Shown here piece after piece: positions 1 to 7,006 of a stretch of DNA of 27,646 nucleotides. A program made the position numbers and the translations under genes. Positions within the stretch are counted from its first letter, which is position 1. Each line of letters begins with the position of its first letter. A model generated the notes under the pieces. That model was given only the letters and a program-made list of their open reading frames with translations. It ran no database searches and was not told the origin of the DNA. The stretch is from Eubacterium sp. UBA3720 (GTDB lineage Bacteria > Bacillota > Clostridia > Lachnospirales > Lachnospiraceae): the NCBI GenBank assembly GCA_002371335.1, contig DFHP01000073.1, positions 1,270 through 28,915 of the forward strand, written 5' to 3'.

Positions 1-89
1 CCCGCAAACAAAATGAACACTATGCCAAGCGGAATAAAAATGTATATCTGCTTGTCTTTTTTCAGCATATTTATCAGTAGTTTTGCCAT
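1..89 (-). CDS. N-terminal fragment of a membrane protein, cut by window edge
   Basis: An open frame starts with ATG at 89 and runs off the left end of the window. It begins MAKLLINMLKKDKQIYIF and goes straight into a hydrophobic stretch (roughly residues 17-29), so it looks like a short basic cytoplasmic tail followed by a first transmembrane helix. A purine-rich site (AAGAGGAAGAG) lies about 5 bases before the ATG and supports the start. Only 29 residues are visible, so the family cannot be named. A permease subunit is possible but unproven. Confidence 0.5.
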   Translation of the reverse strand, partial: MAKLLINMLKKDKQIYIFIPLGIVFILFA

Positions 90-244
90 AAAATCTCTTC
101 CTCTTGTGTTTTGACTCTTTCTGCTTCATAGTCCTGTAAATGATGTTACATTTACAATTTCATGTATATCAAACATACCTCGCTTCATAATATTTACTTT
201 ACCTGTCTCTTACTAATATTCTGCTAACAGATATCTTCGCTGGC

Positions 245-1438
245 TTATTTTTCATAGGCATTTTCGCTTATGACATAATCATCCTCCACATTGCTCAGGG
301 GATGTTTTGGCCCCAGAAGAAAGTGGGCCATCATATCCGGTCTGTGCGCTGCGTATTCAGGCCCGTTCAGTATGCTGACAAAATCCCCGGATCCGCGTAA
401 AAAGTACCGATATTCACTCTCGTCCAGCCCCAGGTCCCATGTAGGATCCAGATAATAGTACTTTCCGTCAACTTTGACGATATTCCATGCGTGTACGTCA
501 TTGACTGTGATCCGGGCTTCAAGTCCGGCAGATGTCGCCAGGCAGTAAAACAGATCCGCAACGCCCGAGCACACGGCAGTCCCCTTTAAAGCCGCTGCAT
601 AGGCAGTATGTTTAAGACGGTAATTATCGTCATCCAAATGTTCATGATCATAAACCACATTCGAACAAATATAATTGTATATTGCCTTCACCTTTTCGTA
701 CTCCGTGGCGCCGTCCAGATCGAGTCCGTTCAGGATATCATTCACCTTAGCTTCCAGCTCTTTTTCCTGTTCTTTGGTCGTCTCATAAGACATCTTTAGT
801 TGTATATTGAGATTATTTGTCCCGTCTTTTTGTTTAACAGCAGTGTATTCGCCGTCGACCCAGGCGGCGTTCATGGCCAGATGATCTCCCTCCCGGGGAT
901 TTCCATTGTTTTTGCAGGCTTCCTTCATGATGTTATTAATATCATCATTTATGCCTATGAAAGGATTATAATGATCGCTGTTATATGACACATAGACGTC
1001 CGAATCAAATTTACTGATCTGTTTATAAACCTTTTTCCCTGCAGACTCATAATCTGTGCACGCTCCGTCATATGGTCTGGAAATAATAAACACAGCATAT
1101 CCCGCAATCAGCAAAAGAAGAAGCATCCCCAATACAGATCTCCACTTCTTTTTTTTGGTTTTAGAGTGTGTCGAACCTTTCTCCTCATGGTGCGGTTTCG
1201 TATCCGAAGATGCTTTTTTGTCCCGGGAAACATGTTTATCCTGATTGTCATCTGTCTTATTCCCAAGTACTGTCAGACTGTTTTTATATGCAGTCTTCTG
1301 TTTTTCATCGCCGCGGTCCCACTCTTTCTCCGTAATCACGGACGAAACCATTTTACTCTGACATTTTGGACAGACTTTGTCCGGATCTATAATAAAAAAA
1401 CTTGCACATGACCTGCAAAAACACAGCCTTTTTTCCAT
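245..1438 (-). CDS. Membrane-anchored transglutaminase-like protein with N-terminal zinc ribbon
   Basis: 397 residues. The N-terminus has paired cysteines (C8/C11 and C23/C26) typical of a small zinc ribbon, then a polar lysine-rich linker, one transmembrane helix (about 101-120) and an extracytoplasmic domain. The C-terminal half holds a transglutaminase-core signature: Cys290 in GTAVCSG, His316 in DVHAWN and Asp331 in YLDPTWD form the expected Cys-His-Asp triad. Bacterial members of this superfamily act as peptidases, cross-linkers or cell-wall-associated proteins; the actual substrate cannot be told from sequence. The start is supported by GGAGG four bases before the ATG. The gene stands alone, and the next minus-strand gene upstream is over 170 bases away. 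I am confident of the fold and triad, not of the substrate. Confidence 0.85.
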   Translation of the reverse strand: MEKRLCFCRSCASFFIIDPDKVCPKCQSKMVSSVITEKEWDRGDEKQKTAYKNSLTVLGNKTDDNQDKHVSRDKKASSDTKPHHEEKGSTHSKTKKKKWRSVLGMLLLLLIAGYAVFIISRPYDGACTDYESAGKKVYKQISKFDSDVYVSYNSDHYNPFIGINDDINNIMKEACKNNGNPREGDHLAMNAAWVDGEYTAVKQKDGTNNLNIQLKMSYETTKEQEKELEAKVNDILNGLDLDGATEYEKVKAIYNYICSNVVYDHEHLDDDNYRLKHTAYAAALKGTAVCSGVADLFYCLATSAGLEARITVNDVHAWNIVKVDGKYYYLDPTWDLGLDESEYRYFLRGSGDFVSILNGPEYAAHRPDMMAHFLLGPKHPLSNVEDDYVISENAYEK

Positions 1439-1462
1439 ACGACCTCCATACGTTTTATACCG

Positions 1463-1485
1463 GCGTTATACGATCTTTATAACGC
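1463..1485. promoter_or_regulatory. 8-bp perfect inverted repeat upstream of transglutaminase gene
   Basis: GCGTTATA (1463-1470) and TATAACGC (1478-1485) are perfect inverted copies around a 7-base centre, 24 bases before the start codon of the transglutaminase-like gene. It could be an operator or a 5'-UTR hairpin. I see no convincing -35/-10 pair to anchor it. Confidence 0.35.
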
Positions 1486-1610
1486 TGTTATTTACGGCAT
1501 TACAATACAATGGAAACTTTTTCAGCGATGTCTTTCCCAGTGAAGTTTTTATTTCCGCATATTATAAATCCTGCCGGACCTCTGCTGCAATGTTTTAGAA
1601 TGCCAATTGT

Positions 1611-1817
1611 TTACCTGGCCAATCTGCCCATTTTCTTTCCTGTCTTCGCAAATATCAGCGCATCATCATAAGAACATCCATGTTCCTTCGCGTAGATATA
1701 CAGCGCCTTATCCAGATAAGGGTGTTTTCTCGGATCCACGAACCCCCGGTTACACTCAAGCCATGCCCTGTGATAAAACCCCCGCAGTTTCTCATCAGTA
1801 ATATCAAATAATCCCAT
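1611..1817 (-). CDS. Small conserved-looking protein of unknown function
   Basis: 68 residues from the ATG at 1817 (MGLFDITDEKLRGFYHRAWL). I chose this start over the upstream in-frame ATG at 1844 because GGGAG lies five bases before it, whereas the upstream ATG has no ribosome binding site. The protein is soluble, mixed charge and rich in aromatic residues, ending in a basic tail (FAKTGKKMGRLAR). No domain is recognised and there is no signal peptide or membrane segment. It sits alone between the transglutaminase gene and a non-coding stretch. Its compact, charged composition and good ribosome site argue that it is a real gene. Confidence 0.6.
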   Translation of the reverse strand: MGLFDITDEKLRGFYHRAWLECNRGFVDPRKHPYLDKALYIYAKEHGCSYDDALIFAKTGKKMGRLAR

Positions 1818-1904
1818 TTTCGCTCCCTGCCTTTCTCTTTCCATTTATACAGTATCACTCTTCTTATTATTTTATTCTTTCACAGGAACAATAACAAGCA
1901 GGAC

Positions 1905-2160
1905 CGGGACAAAGTCCTTGAGCGGACTTCAACGCCCCAGCCCCCTCAATCCTGAGGGGGGAGAACCGGACTTTGCGCGCCGCCGCACGGCAGCGCAGCT
2001 GACTTCCTCTGTGCGGTGTGTGCATCCCCCGGAGGATTTGTGACATAGGAAATCGACGAAATTTCCTATGGCATTAAAATGTCAAAAGTCCCTCGTTCAT
2101 AAATTGTGTGAAGATTCATACGTTTTCCCGAACTCGTAGTTTTGACCCCAACATCATCCT
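1905..2160. repeat. Non-coding segment of nested inverted repeats
   Basis: No convincing gene lies in 1818-2248. The segment holds several perfect inverted repeats: AAAGTCC (1911-1917)/GGACTTT (1968-1974) enclosing CCCCCTCA (1941-1948)/TGAGGGGG (1953-1960); CCGCAC (1983-1988)/GTGCGG (2011-2016); and CATAGGAAAT (2044-2053)/ATTTCCTATG (2061-2070). Such density suggests a structured RNA or a dispersed intergenic repeat, possibly a relic of a small mobile element. Only one copy is in this window, so the repeat nature is inference. Confidence 0.4.
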
Positions 2161-2170
2161 GTGTCACAAA

Positions 2171-2234
2171 AAAACCGCGCAGGAATATCAATCAGCAAAG
2201 CATCCGCTCTGCTTCTGACCCACCGCGCGGTTTT
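2171..2234 (-). terminator. Terminator downstream of aldo/keto reductase
   Basis: AAAACCGCGC (2171-2180) and GCGCGGTTTT (2225-2234) are perfect inverted arms enclosing a loop with a smaller stem. On the minus strand the hairpin ends in a run of seven T, just after the aldo/keto reductase stop codon at 2249. The long loop (44 bases) is unusual, but the GC-rich arms and T tract fit an intrinsic terminator. Confidence 0.7.
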
Positions 2235-2248
2235 ATCAGGTCCCTTGT

Positions 2249-3421
2249 TTAAAACGTATGCTCTGTCAGCCATCTCACTGCTTCTTCCACCTTATCGGTG
2301 ATATCAGAGCCGTCTGCCGCGATGACTGTCTGCTTTTCAAGACCTTTGCTGAAGTCCACATGTTCCGCTTCTGCTATGGCATTCTTCAGATAATTATTGT
2401 CGTCGGAAAATCCCGGATCAGGCTGAATCTGACAAATGCTGTATGCCTGCAGGATCGCTGTCACCGGCACACCATGATACATAAGGCCCTTATATCTGTC
2501 GATCTCGCTCTGTCTGAGAGGCGCGCTCTCCCGATATATCCTCATAGCCTTATCCAACGCCTCTTTCTCCTCAGGTGTAAACGGCTGTGCTTCATTGCTT
2601 GTCTTTGTATTATCCTTTACCTGATCAAGCGTACTCATTCCTGACAAAACAGCAATCACATCATCTTTTTCGAGACAGAATCTTACTGCCCACGAAGCTA
2701 TGCTCCAGTCCGGATGCACTGCTTTCAAAACATCCTCTGCCTCCTTCGGCAATTTTGCAAGTCCGCCGCCCTTGACCGCTTCCATGATGATAACCTTTCT
2801 GCCGTGCCTGCGGATCACATCGTAGCATAGACCAGCCTGCACCAGCTCACTGTCCCAGTCGATCGGATTCAATGCGATCTGAACGAATTCGATCTCCGGA
2901 TGCTCTGTCAGGACACGGTCCAGCAGTTTTGCCGATGAATGGAAAGATATGCCCAGATGGCGGATCTTCCCGTCTTCCTTCCATTTCCTTGCATGGTCAA
3001 AGAGATGCGTTGTCTTTACGATTCCGCCATTTCCATCGTAACCGTCATAATAAACGGTCTGAATATTGTGGATAAGATAATAATCAATATAATCTACGCC
3101 CAGATTATCCAGCTGCTGCCGGAATATACCGTCGATCTGCTCTTCCGGCACAAGGTTAAACGTCGGAAACTTAGTTGCCACAATGAAACTGTTTCTAGGA
3201 TGGCGTTCAACCAGCGCCTTTCGGGTCGCTTCCTCGCTCTTTCCGTTATGATATACAAAGCTGGTGTCAAAGTACGTATACCCCGCTTCCAGAAAAGCAT
3301 CCACCATTGCGTTCAGCTGTTCATAATCAAAATCTGTCGGTCCGGAAATAACCGGCAGTCTCATCATTCCAAATCCCAGGTTTTTCAACTCAAAACACCT
3401 CCCGTTATTAAATATAGCCAT
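2249..3421 (-). CDS. Aldo/keto reductase family oxidoreductase
   Basis: 390 residues from the ATG at 3421 (MAIFNNGRCFEL). A TTG five codons upstream (3436), preceded by GGGAG, is an alternative start. The AKR catalytic tetrad is visible: Asp52 and Tyr57 in FDTSFVYHNG, Lys84 in VATKFP and His118 in YYLIHN, so an NAD(P)H-dependent carbonyl reductase is expected in the cytoplasm. Length and N-terminal style match the clostridial AKR subgroup that often ends in a 4Fe-4S cysteine motif, but here the C-terminal ~100 residues contain only one cysteine, so a cluster is unlikely. The substrate is unknown. It has its own terminator and a possible extended -10 promoter, and is probably transcribed alone. 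Confidence 0.88.
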   Translation of the reverse strand: MAIFNNGRCFELKNLGFGMMRLPVISGPTDFDYEQLNAMVDAFLEAGYTYFDTSFVYHNGKSEEATRKALVERHPRNSFIVATKFPTFNLVPEEQIDGIFRQQLDNLGVDYIDYYLIHNIQTVYYDGYDGNGGIVKTTHLFDHARKWKEDGKIRHLGISFHSSAKLLDRVLTEHPEIEFVQIALNPIDWDSELVQAGLCYDVIRRHGRKVIIMEAVKGGGLAKLPKEAEDVLKAVHPDWSIASWAVRFCLEKDDVIAVLSGMSTLDQVKDNTKTSNEAQPFTPEEKEALDKAMRIYRESAPLRQSEIDRYKGLMYHGVPVTAILQAYSICQIQPDPGFSDDNNYLKNAIAEAEHVDFSKGLEKQTVIAADGSDITDKVEEAVRWLTEHTF

Positions 3422-3473
3422 AACCTCTTCCAGCAATCATCACTCCCATGTCAGGCAGCTTTGATTCTTTTTA

Positions 3474-3482
3474 ATTATAACA
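3474..3482 (-). promoter_or_regulatory. Extended -10 promoter element for the aldo/keto reductase
   Basis: On the minus strand the sequence reads TGTTATAAT, a consensus TATAAT with the TGn extension, about 50 bases before the start codon. No good -35 hexamer is present at 17-18 bases, which is tolerated by extended -10 promoters. It lies in the gap between the flavodoxin stop and this gene. Confidence 0.5.
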
Positions 3483-3564
3483 CGATTCTTTTAGCATTAT
3501 GTCTTTACAATGTTATTTTCATGATCAGACTGCTTCAGAAAAGCCATGTGGGAAGTTTTAGTAT

Positions 3565-4335
3565 TTAATATCCCAGTTCTGAGAGCCATTCGCCTACGCT
3601 CTGCCGTACCTTTTCCGGATCATTCTGCGCATCCGTACCTGCTATGGCAAGTCCGGTACCGACCGTACTGTTCGGACAGGCCTCTGACAGCTTCTGGTCA
3701 AAACCTGACAGCCCGCTTCCTGCATGCGTTGAGAACGGAATAAGATTTTTTCCGGAAAGCGCGTCAGCATTTTCCTCAAAGAAAGTGTACATGATCATCG
3801 GCCAGTCGCCCCACCACACAGGCGCACCGATGAATATCGTGCTGTACTGCGAAAGGTCAGGGACCTCTCCTGCATATGCAGGCCTTGCGTTATCATTCTG
3901 CTCTTTCTTTGCCACATCGGTCAGTTCATCATAAGTGTAAGGATAATAATCCTCCTGCGGCAAAATTTCAAACACATCAGCTCCGGTCTGCTCTACGATC
4001 ATATCAGCCACGATCGCGGTATTTCCTTTATCGATCACGCCCACTTCATACTGTTCTCCGGTCCTTGAAAAATAAACTACCAAAGTATCAGAGGAACCTC
4101 CATTTACATTTACATCTACGCCTTCACCGTTTCCGGTATCCGCCGCCTGAGCATCCTCCGCGATCGCTTCTCCGCTCTGTGCCAGTGCTGTATCCGGCGA
4201 ATCAACCGCAGTTTCCGTTTGCTGGTCGTTTCCGGCCTGCGACGCCTCCCGGACTGTATCTGTGCCGGACTGCCCGCATCCTGCAAACATCAGCATTCCT
4301 GTCATAATCAGGCCAATCACTACTTTTTTATTCAT
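3565..4335 (-). CDS. Lipoprotein flavodoxin
   Basis: 256 residues. The N-terminus is a lipoprotein signal peptide with lipobox FAGC (Cys20), then a low-complexity acidic/Ala-rich linker to about residue 80. The rest is a flavodoxin-like domain: the strand and phosphate loop VVYFSRTGEQYEVGVIDKGNT binds FMN, followed by APVWWGDWP and STHAGSGLSG, loops typical of the Flavodoxin_4 type. It would act as an electron carrier tethered outside the membrane. The start codon follows the stop of the DUF4405 gene directly (TGAATG), and its AGGAGG lies inside that gene's last codons, so the two are translationally coupled. An exported FMN-carrier beside a heme-type membrane protein suggests extracytoplasmic electron transfer. 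Confidence 0.88.
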   Translation of the reverse strand: MNKKVVIGLIMTGMLMFAGCGQSGTDTVREASQAGNDQQTETAVDSPDTALAQSGEAIAEDAQAADTGNGEGVDVNVNGGSSDTLVVYFSRTGEQYEVGVIDKGNTAIVADMIVEQTGADVFEILPQEDYYPYTYDELTDVAKKEQNDNARPAYAGEVPDLSQYSTIFIGAPVWWGDWPMIMYTFFEENADALSGKNLIPFSTHAGSGLSGFDQKLSEACPNSTVGTGLAIAGTDAQNDPEKVRQSVGEWLSELGY

Positions 4336-5547
4336 TCAAAACACCTCCTGTCCCGGGACCGTTTCCGTCACTGTATATGCCGGGGTCAGTCCCGCCTCTT
4401 CACTCTTCGCATTGGCAAAAACAACAGCATCAAACCAGGAAATGATTTCGACAGGCAATCTGTCCCCCTTGAAGCTGCCCGGATCACTGCCCGTCAGCCG
4501 GGTATATTCCTCCTGCGTTGTTTCAAAAGGATCTATATAATACGATGATACCTTGACATCATGCTGTACTTCGTCATCAATGCGCCAGTTCTCAGATTCG
4601 GGGCTCCCCATAAGGAATGTTCCACCGTCTATCAGCACGAATCCATCCTGTATCTCTGAAGGGTCTGCCTTTACAGAACTGTCCGCTGTCCGGTGATCCT
4701 CATTTGTAACAGCAGGATCTGATACTCCGCCTTCCTCTGATCCGGTTTCCTGTGAATCATTCCATCCCGTATCCACGAAGCCCTGCCTGCTTTCATCAGA
4801 GAAAACCATGTTAAGTACCAATCCCAGAATAACTGCGCCCATGATATATATCACCGGAAGCAGCTGATTTTTCTTTTCTTTATCGTTTTTCTGCGAATTC
4901 CTGCAAAATATGCCTGCCTGCGCTCCGACAAATGCCCAGAACAAAAGCATCAGAATATTCTCAAAGATCACCAGGGCCCCCAGCTTATCATAGTCAAGGA
5001 ACGCAAACTGCACCCGAAAAAGAAGATAGTCTGTCATTCCGTTTCGTATAAAAAGAAACAGGCCGAATCCCGCGGCGCAGAATAGCACAGCCGAAAAAAA
5101 CATCTTCATTCTTTCAGAAAGCTTCAGTTTCGCTGCCATCACCGGTATATGCATTCCCAGATGCAGTCCCATAAGGACAAATGCCCAATGAGACATAGAC
5201 ATATGCACTCTTCTGGCAAAGGACACCTTTGCCATACCATACAAAAACGGCACGGCATATCCGCTCATAGCCATTCCGCAGAAAGCCGTCATCGCAAATG
5301 ACACGAGCAGCGATACATTGATCACTGTTGTTAATATCCGGTACGCGTGATATTTCCCCTTAAACATTGCGCCATACCATCTTCTGTTTAGTATCTGATG
5401 TACTATGACGAGCACCGTCATGCCCATTCCTATCCATTCATGGGCCTCTTCGCCTGTTACCTGATAAGCCATCAGGCACAGTAAAAGGACGGTCATACAG
5501 ACATCCACAACTCGTCTCAGCATCATAGTATTCTGTTTTCTCTGCAC
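4336..5547 (-). CDS. DUF4405-like membrane protein fused to a partial FGE/SUMF1 domain
   Basis: 403 residues, starting at a GTG preceded by GGGCGG. Residues 1-250 form about six transmembrane helices with many histidines (His36, His50, and the VHMSMSHW and LHLGMH segments), as in DUF4405 and related b-type cytochrome membrane proteins, so a heme-binding membrane electron carrier is plausible. After a polar linker, residues about 300-403 match the beginning of a formylglycine-generating-enzyme/SUMF1 domain (VLIDGGTFLMGSPESE, YYIDPFETTQEEY). That domain is normally about 230-260 residues and here stops after roughly 100, exactly where the flavodoxin gene begins, so it lacks the catalytic-cysteine half. 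Fusion and truncation are seen in sequence; electron-transfer function is inference. Confidence 0.8.
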   Translation of the reverse strand: MQRKQNTMMLRRVVDVCMTVLLLCLMAYQVTGEEAHEWIGMGMTVLVIVHQILNRRWYGAMFKGKYHAYRILTTVINVSLLVSFAMTAFCGMAMSGYAVPFLYGMAKVSFARRVHMSMSHWAFVLMGLHLGMHIPVMAAKLKLSERMKMFFSAVLFCAAGFGLFLFIRNGMTDYLLFRVQFAFLDYDKLGALVIFENILMLLFWAFVGAQAGIFCRNSQKNDKEKKNQLLPVIYIMGAVILGLVLNMVFSDESRQGFVDTGWNDSQETGSEEGGVSDPAVTNEDHRTADSSVKADPSEIQDGFVLIDGGTFLMGSPESENWRIDDEVQHDVKVSSYYIDPFETTQEEYTRLTGSDPGSFKGDRLPVEIISWFDAVVFANAKSEEAGLTPAYTVTETVPGQEVF

Positions 5548-5577
5548 AAATCCGCCCTTCTTTTTCTGTTTTATTTC

Positions 5578-5614
5578 AGTGTGAGAAGACCCCCACTTTT
5601 TAAGTGATGGGTTA
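5578..5614. repeat. 37-bp hairpin repeat, copy 1 (inverted relative to 9200-9236)
   Basis: This segment is 33/37 identical to the reverse complement of 9200-9236. Read on the minus strand it forms a short stem (CCCAT paired with GTGGG around CACTTAAAAA). It overlaps the stop codon of the second aldo/keto reductase and precedes the DUF4405 gene. It resembles the terminal hairpins of IS200/IS605-type elements; no transposase is present. Confidence 0.5.
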
Positions 5615-6547
5615 TTTCATTTCTTTTTCCCAGAAACGGATCACATTAAGTTCGAGACTGTCAGCCACATTCTCCAGAGATGCTGTCTCTTCCTCTGTAA
5701 GGGTGATGTTTGCCGCTTTCACCGCATCAAGCACCTGATTTTCTTTTGTCACGCCGATAATGGGCAGCGTTCCCTTAGCGATCGCCCATGCTACCGGGAT
5801 CTGCGCCATGCCAACGCCGTATTTATCCGCAAGTTTTTTAAGCTCAGCATTAAGGATCTCCAGTTTATCAAGCACAGGATTATATGTTTCAGCTCTTGCA
5901 GATCCTTCCGGCATCGGATTCTTTGTATCATACTTTCCGGACAGCGCTCCCTGTTCCAAAACCATATACGCAAAGAAATAAATACCATTTTCTTTACAGT
6001 AATCCAGAATTCCCGAATCCTCCGACGAGCGGTTGATCAGGCTGAAATGATTCTGTACCGCAGACAGCTTAAGACCATGTGCCTTAAGTATCTCGTTCGC
6101 CTGTTTTATCTCTGCCAGGTTATGATTTGACACGCCAAGAAGAGGAACATTATCTTTTCCCTCGAAATATTTTGCCAGCTCTTCCGTCCACTTAGGCGCG
6201 TCAACTACATTGTGGATCCAGTATATATCAAATCTGTCCAGTTCCATCAGCTCAAGCTGCATCTCTATCATATCCGCCATTGCAGTTTCAGATGAATAAT
6301 CAGCTGCCTGAGGTGTAAATTTATCTGATACAAGATATGATTCTCTCGGAAGTCCTTTAAGGAATCCCGCCAGCACCTTCTCAGACGTTCCCATGCCGTA
6401 TGCATAAGCGGTATCCCAAAGGTTCAGGCCATTTTTCATCGCCGTATCAAAGATAGGTTTCAGATCCTCTGATTTCAAATTATTTCCGAAAGTTCCATCA
6501 TTTCCCCACGCCCATGCGCCGAGTGCGATCCTAGGTAATTTTGCCAT
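5612..6547 (-). CDS. Aldo/keto reductase
   Basis: 311 residues, the usual size for a compact AKR. The catalytic tetrad is intact: Asp45 and Tyr50 in LWDTAYAYG, Lys76 in VSDKFTP and His112 in IYWIHN. The C-terminal GVTKENQVLDAV segment is the expected NADP-binding loop. The start at 6547 is preceded by GGAGG with a 9-base spacer. It is transcribed from a strong promoter at 6594-6622 that carries an overlapping inverted repeat, so it is probably a regulated, stress-inducible reductase. The DUF4405 and flavodoxin genes follow within 65 bases and may be cotranscribed. The substrate is unknown. It is not a close duplicate of the neighbouring reductase at 2249. Confidence 0.9.
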   Translation of the reverse strand: MAKLPRIALGAWAWGNDGTFGNNLKSEDLKPIFDTAMKNGLNLWDTAYAYGMGTSEKVLAGFLKGLPRESYLVSDKFTPQAADYSSETAMADMIEMQLELMELDRFDIYWIHNVVDAPKWTEELAKYFEGKDNVPLLGVSNHNLAEIKQANEILKAHGLKLSAVQNHFSLINRSSEDSGILDYCKENGIYFFAYMVLEQGALSGKYDTKNPMPEGSARAETYNPVLDKLEILNAELKKLADKYGVGMAQIPVAWAIAKGTLPIIGVTKENQVLDAVKAANITLTEEETASLENVADSLELNVIRFWEKEMK

Positions 6548-6583
6548 TATAGTAATCCTCCATAAGCTCTATTCTGACTCTGT

Positions 6584-6612
6584 GTCAAAATGAACTATAC
6601 ACACATTTTGAC
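6584..6612. promoter_or_regulatory. Operator-like inverted repeat over the aldo/keto reductase promoter
   Basis: GTCAAAATG (6584-6592) and CATTTTGAC (6604-6612) are perfect 9-bp inverted arms with an 11-bp centre. The repeat covers the -10 box and much of the -35/-10 spacer, so a dimeric regulator bound here would be expected to block RNA polymerase. The regulator is not encoded next to it. Confidence 0.65.
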
Positions 6613-6622
6613 GTCATGTCAA
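6594..6622 (-). promoter_or_regulatory. Sigma-A type promoter of the aldo/keto reductase operon
   Basis: On the minus strand: -35 TTGACA (6617-6622, perfect), a 17-bp spacer, and -10 TATAGT (6594-6599, five of six). It lies about 47 bases before the start codon at 6547. The -35 box overlaps the last codons of the lipoprotein reading frame ending at 6614. Confidence 0.8.
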
Positions 6623-6916
6623 TATAATACCAAAAAAAAGCACGTAAAGACATTTTTTCAAGAACGCCTCTGGCATTCTTGCCGCCTTTGCCGCTTCCTC
6701 CCCGATGACTTCCTCAGACTCAACCTTTAACGCATTATCAGTATGGCCGGAATCGCTTAGATTGGATGTATTTCTGCTCATTTGCCGACTATTCTCAACA
6801 GCTGTCTGAGACGATCCCTTACTGATGCTTTCGCCTGCCCCCGTGTTGGTTCCCACGCATCCTGCAGCCGTCATAACGCAGGCAGCTGCAAGTGCAAGTA
6901 TAAGATGTTTTCTCAT
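6614..6916 (-). CDS. Small lipoprotein, probably a truncated PepSY-type protein
   Basis: 100 residues. The N-terminus is a lipoprotein signal with lipobox TAAGC (Cys20), then a Ser/Thr/Asn-rich linker. Residues about 66-78 (ESEEVIGEEAAKAA) look like the opening helix of a PepSY domain, but the frame then ends in a hydrophobic tail (LYVLFFGIILT) encoded by AT-rich DNA that also holds the downstream promoter's -35 box. This suggests that the original domain has been lost by deletion or frameshift. PepSY lipoproteins often sit beside OmpR/HisKA systems like the one just upstream, which fits. The lipoprotein signal is confident; the decay reading is inference. Confidence 0.6.
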   Translation of the reverse strand: MRKHLILALAAACVMTAAGCVGTNTGAGESISKGSSQTAVENSRQMSRNTSNLSDSGHTDNALKVESEEVIGEEAAKAARMPEAFLKKCLYVLFFGIILT

Positions 6917-7006
6917 ATCAAAAACTCCTTTCGCTTTGATTCCTTATATTATTGTCCGAATATATTAGAGAGATATTAGAAACAACATCTTCAGGAAATA
7001 ACACGG

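Noticed and set aside
6650..6690. CAAGAA/TTCTTG hairpin inside the lipoprotein tail as a terminator
   Set aside because: The T run is on the wrong side of the hairpin for either strand's transcript.
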